Positions 15,620-15,804 of a DNA stretch of 15,804 nt are shown here, in pieces. How positions within the stretch are numbered: position 1 is the stretch's first letter; each line of letters begins with the position of its first letter. The position numbers and the translations under genes were made by a program. Source of the stretch: Thalassiosira profunda (taxonomy: Eukaryota; Bacillariophyta; Thalassiosirophyceae; Thalassiosirales; Thalassiosiraceae); the NCBI GenBank assembly GCA_036939355.1, contig JALLAP010001344.1, positions 1 through 15,804 of the forward strand. The letters are read 5' to 3'. Under the pieces are notes generated by a model that was given only the letters and a program-made list of their open reading frames with translations, had not been told where the DNA came from and made no database searches.

Positions 15620-15804
15620 GCCTCAAAAAAAGGATTCTGAATGACTCAGTGCGAAGGCCACGTAAGTTTTACTACCAAGCTCTACAGCTTTTCGTGGCCG
15701 ACAGGGCTCCCGCCGCTCATGGACCAGGTACTACTATTCCGACGTTACCATCCGTTTAGCGGTCGGACATTAAACTACCCATCGTAGCGAAGGAAATTAT
15801 CGAG

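Larger units (their letters stand above)
15445..15804. promoter_or_regulatory. Upstream region of antenna gene 2
   Basis: These 360 bases run to the window edge. On the minus strand they show an A/C-rich leader (15445-15472) and the three elements shared with antenna gene 1: AT element 15469-15481, GAGA element 15603-15619, CACGTA element 15658-15664. A pair of related GACGATGGCGA-like words surrounds 15482-15516. Nothing coding or RNA-like is recognised from 15670 to the edge. Confidence 0.5.

Noticed and set aside
14629..15759. 376-codon open frame on the plus strand
   Set aside because: It is antisense to antenna gene 2, with composition typical of a shadow frame.

Overview
The window looks like nuclear DNA of a photosynthetic alga with a secondary (complex) plastid, most likely an ochrophyte stramenopile such as a diatom or a close relative. 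The grounds are: two fucoxanthin/light-harvesting chlorophyll a/c-type antenna genes whose N-termini carry signal peptides followed by AFAP/AFSP-type transit-peptide junctions; a third protein with the same kind of leader; a Pro-Thr-repeat secreted protein of a style common in diatoms; and short GT-AG spliceosomal introns (about 50-110 nt). A haptophyte or pelagophyte is not excluded. I see no bacterial operon logic, CRISPR, insertion sequence, tRNA or rRNA.

Layout, left to right. (1) 1-3693, minus: most of a NOL6/Nrap/Utp22 ribosome-biogenesis gene in three exons, with its 3' end cut off by the window edge. (2) 4154-4880, plus: a metallo-beta-lactamase-fold hydrolase, interrupted in this assembly by a single N flanked by a 72-bp direct duplication that looks like an assembly seam. 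(3) 5155-5853, minus: a single-domain, tail-anchored flavodoxin. (4) 6035-7807, minus: an exostosin-type (GT47) glycosyltransferase with one 81-nt intron. (5) 8580-9815, plus: a DHHC protein S-acyltransferase. (6) 9963-10968, minus: a secreted Pro-Thr-rich, Cys-rich protein whose signal peptide is on a separate small exon in another frame. (7) 11402-12157, plus: a nuclear-looking Cys-rich zinc-finger protein. (8) 12423-13055, minus: antenna protein 1. (9) 13417-14394, plus: a plastid-targeted metallo-beta-lactamase-like protein. (10) 14647-15444, minus: antenna protein 2.

Genes alternate in orientation, giving divergent promoter regions (3694-4153, 7808-8579, 10969-11401, 13056-13416) and short convergent 3' gaps. 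There is no single pathway, but the right-hand third is a photosynthesis cluster: two antenna genes whose upstream regions share three sequence elements in the same order, bracketing a plastid-targeted hydrolase that fires divergently from one of those promoters. Genes 4, 5 and 6 all concern the secretory/endomembrane system (glycosylation, palmitoylation, a secreted wall-type protein).

The most informative oddities are the duplicated seam at 4340-4484, two introns of exactly 81 nt that keep the reading frame and contain no stop, a dispersed two-block repeat whose edge falls at the flavodoxin start codon, and the shared cis-element set of the antenna genes. I see no convincing evidence of a wholly new multi-gene system here.
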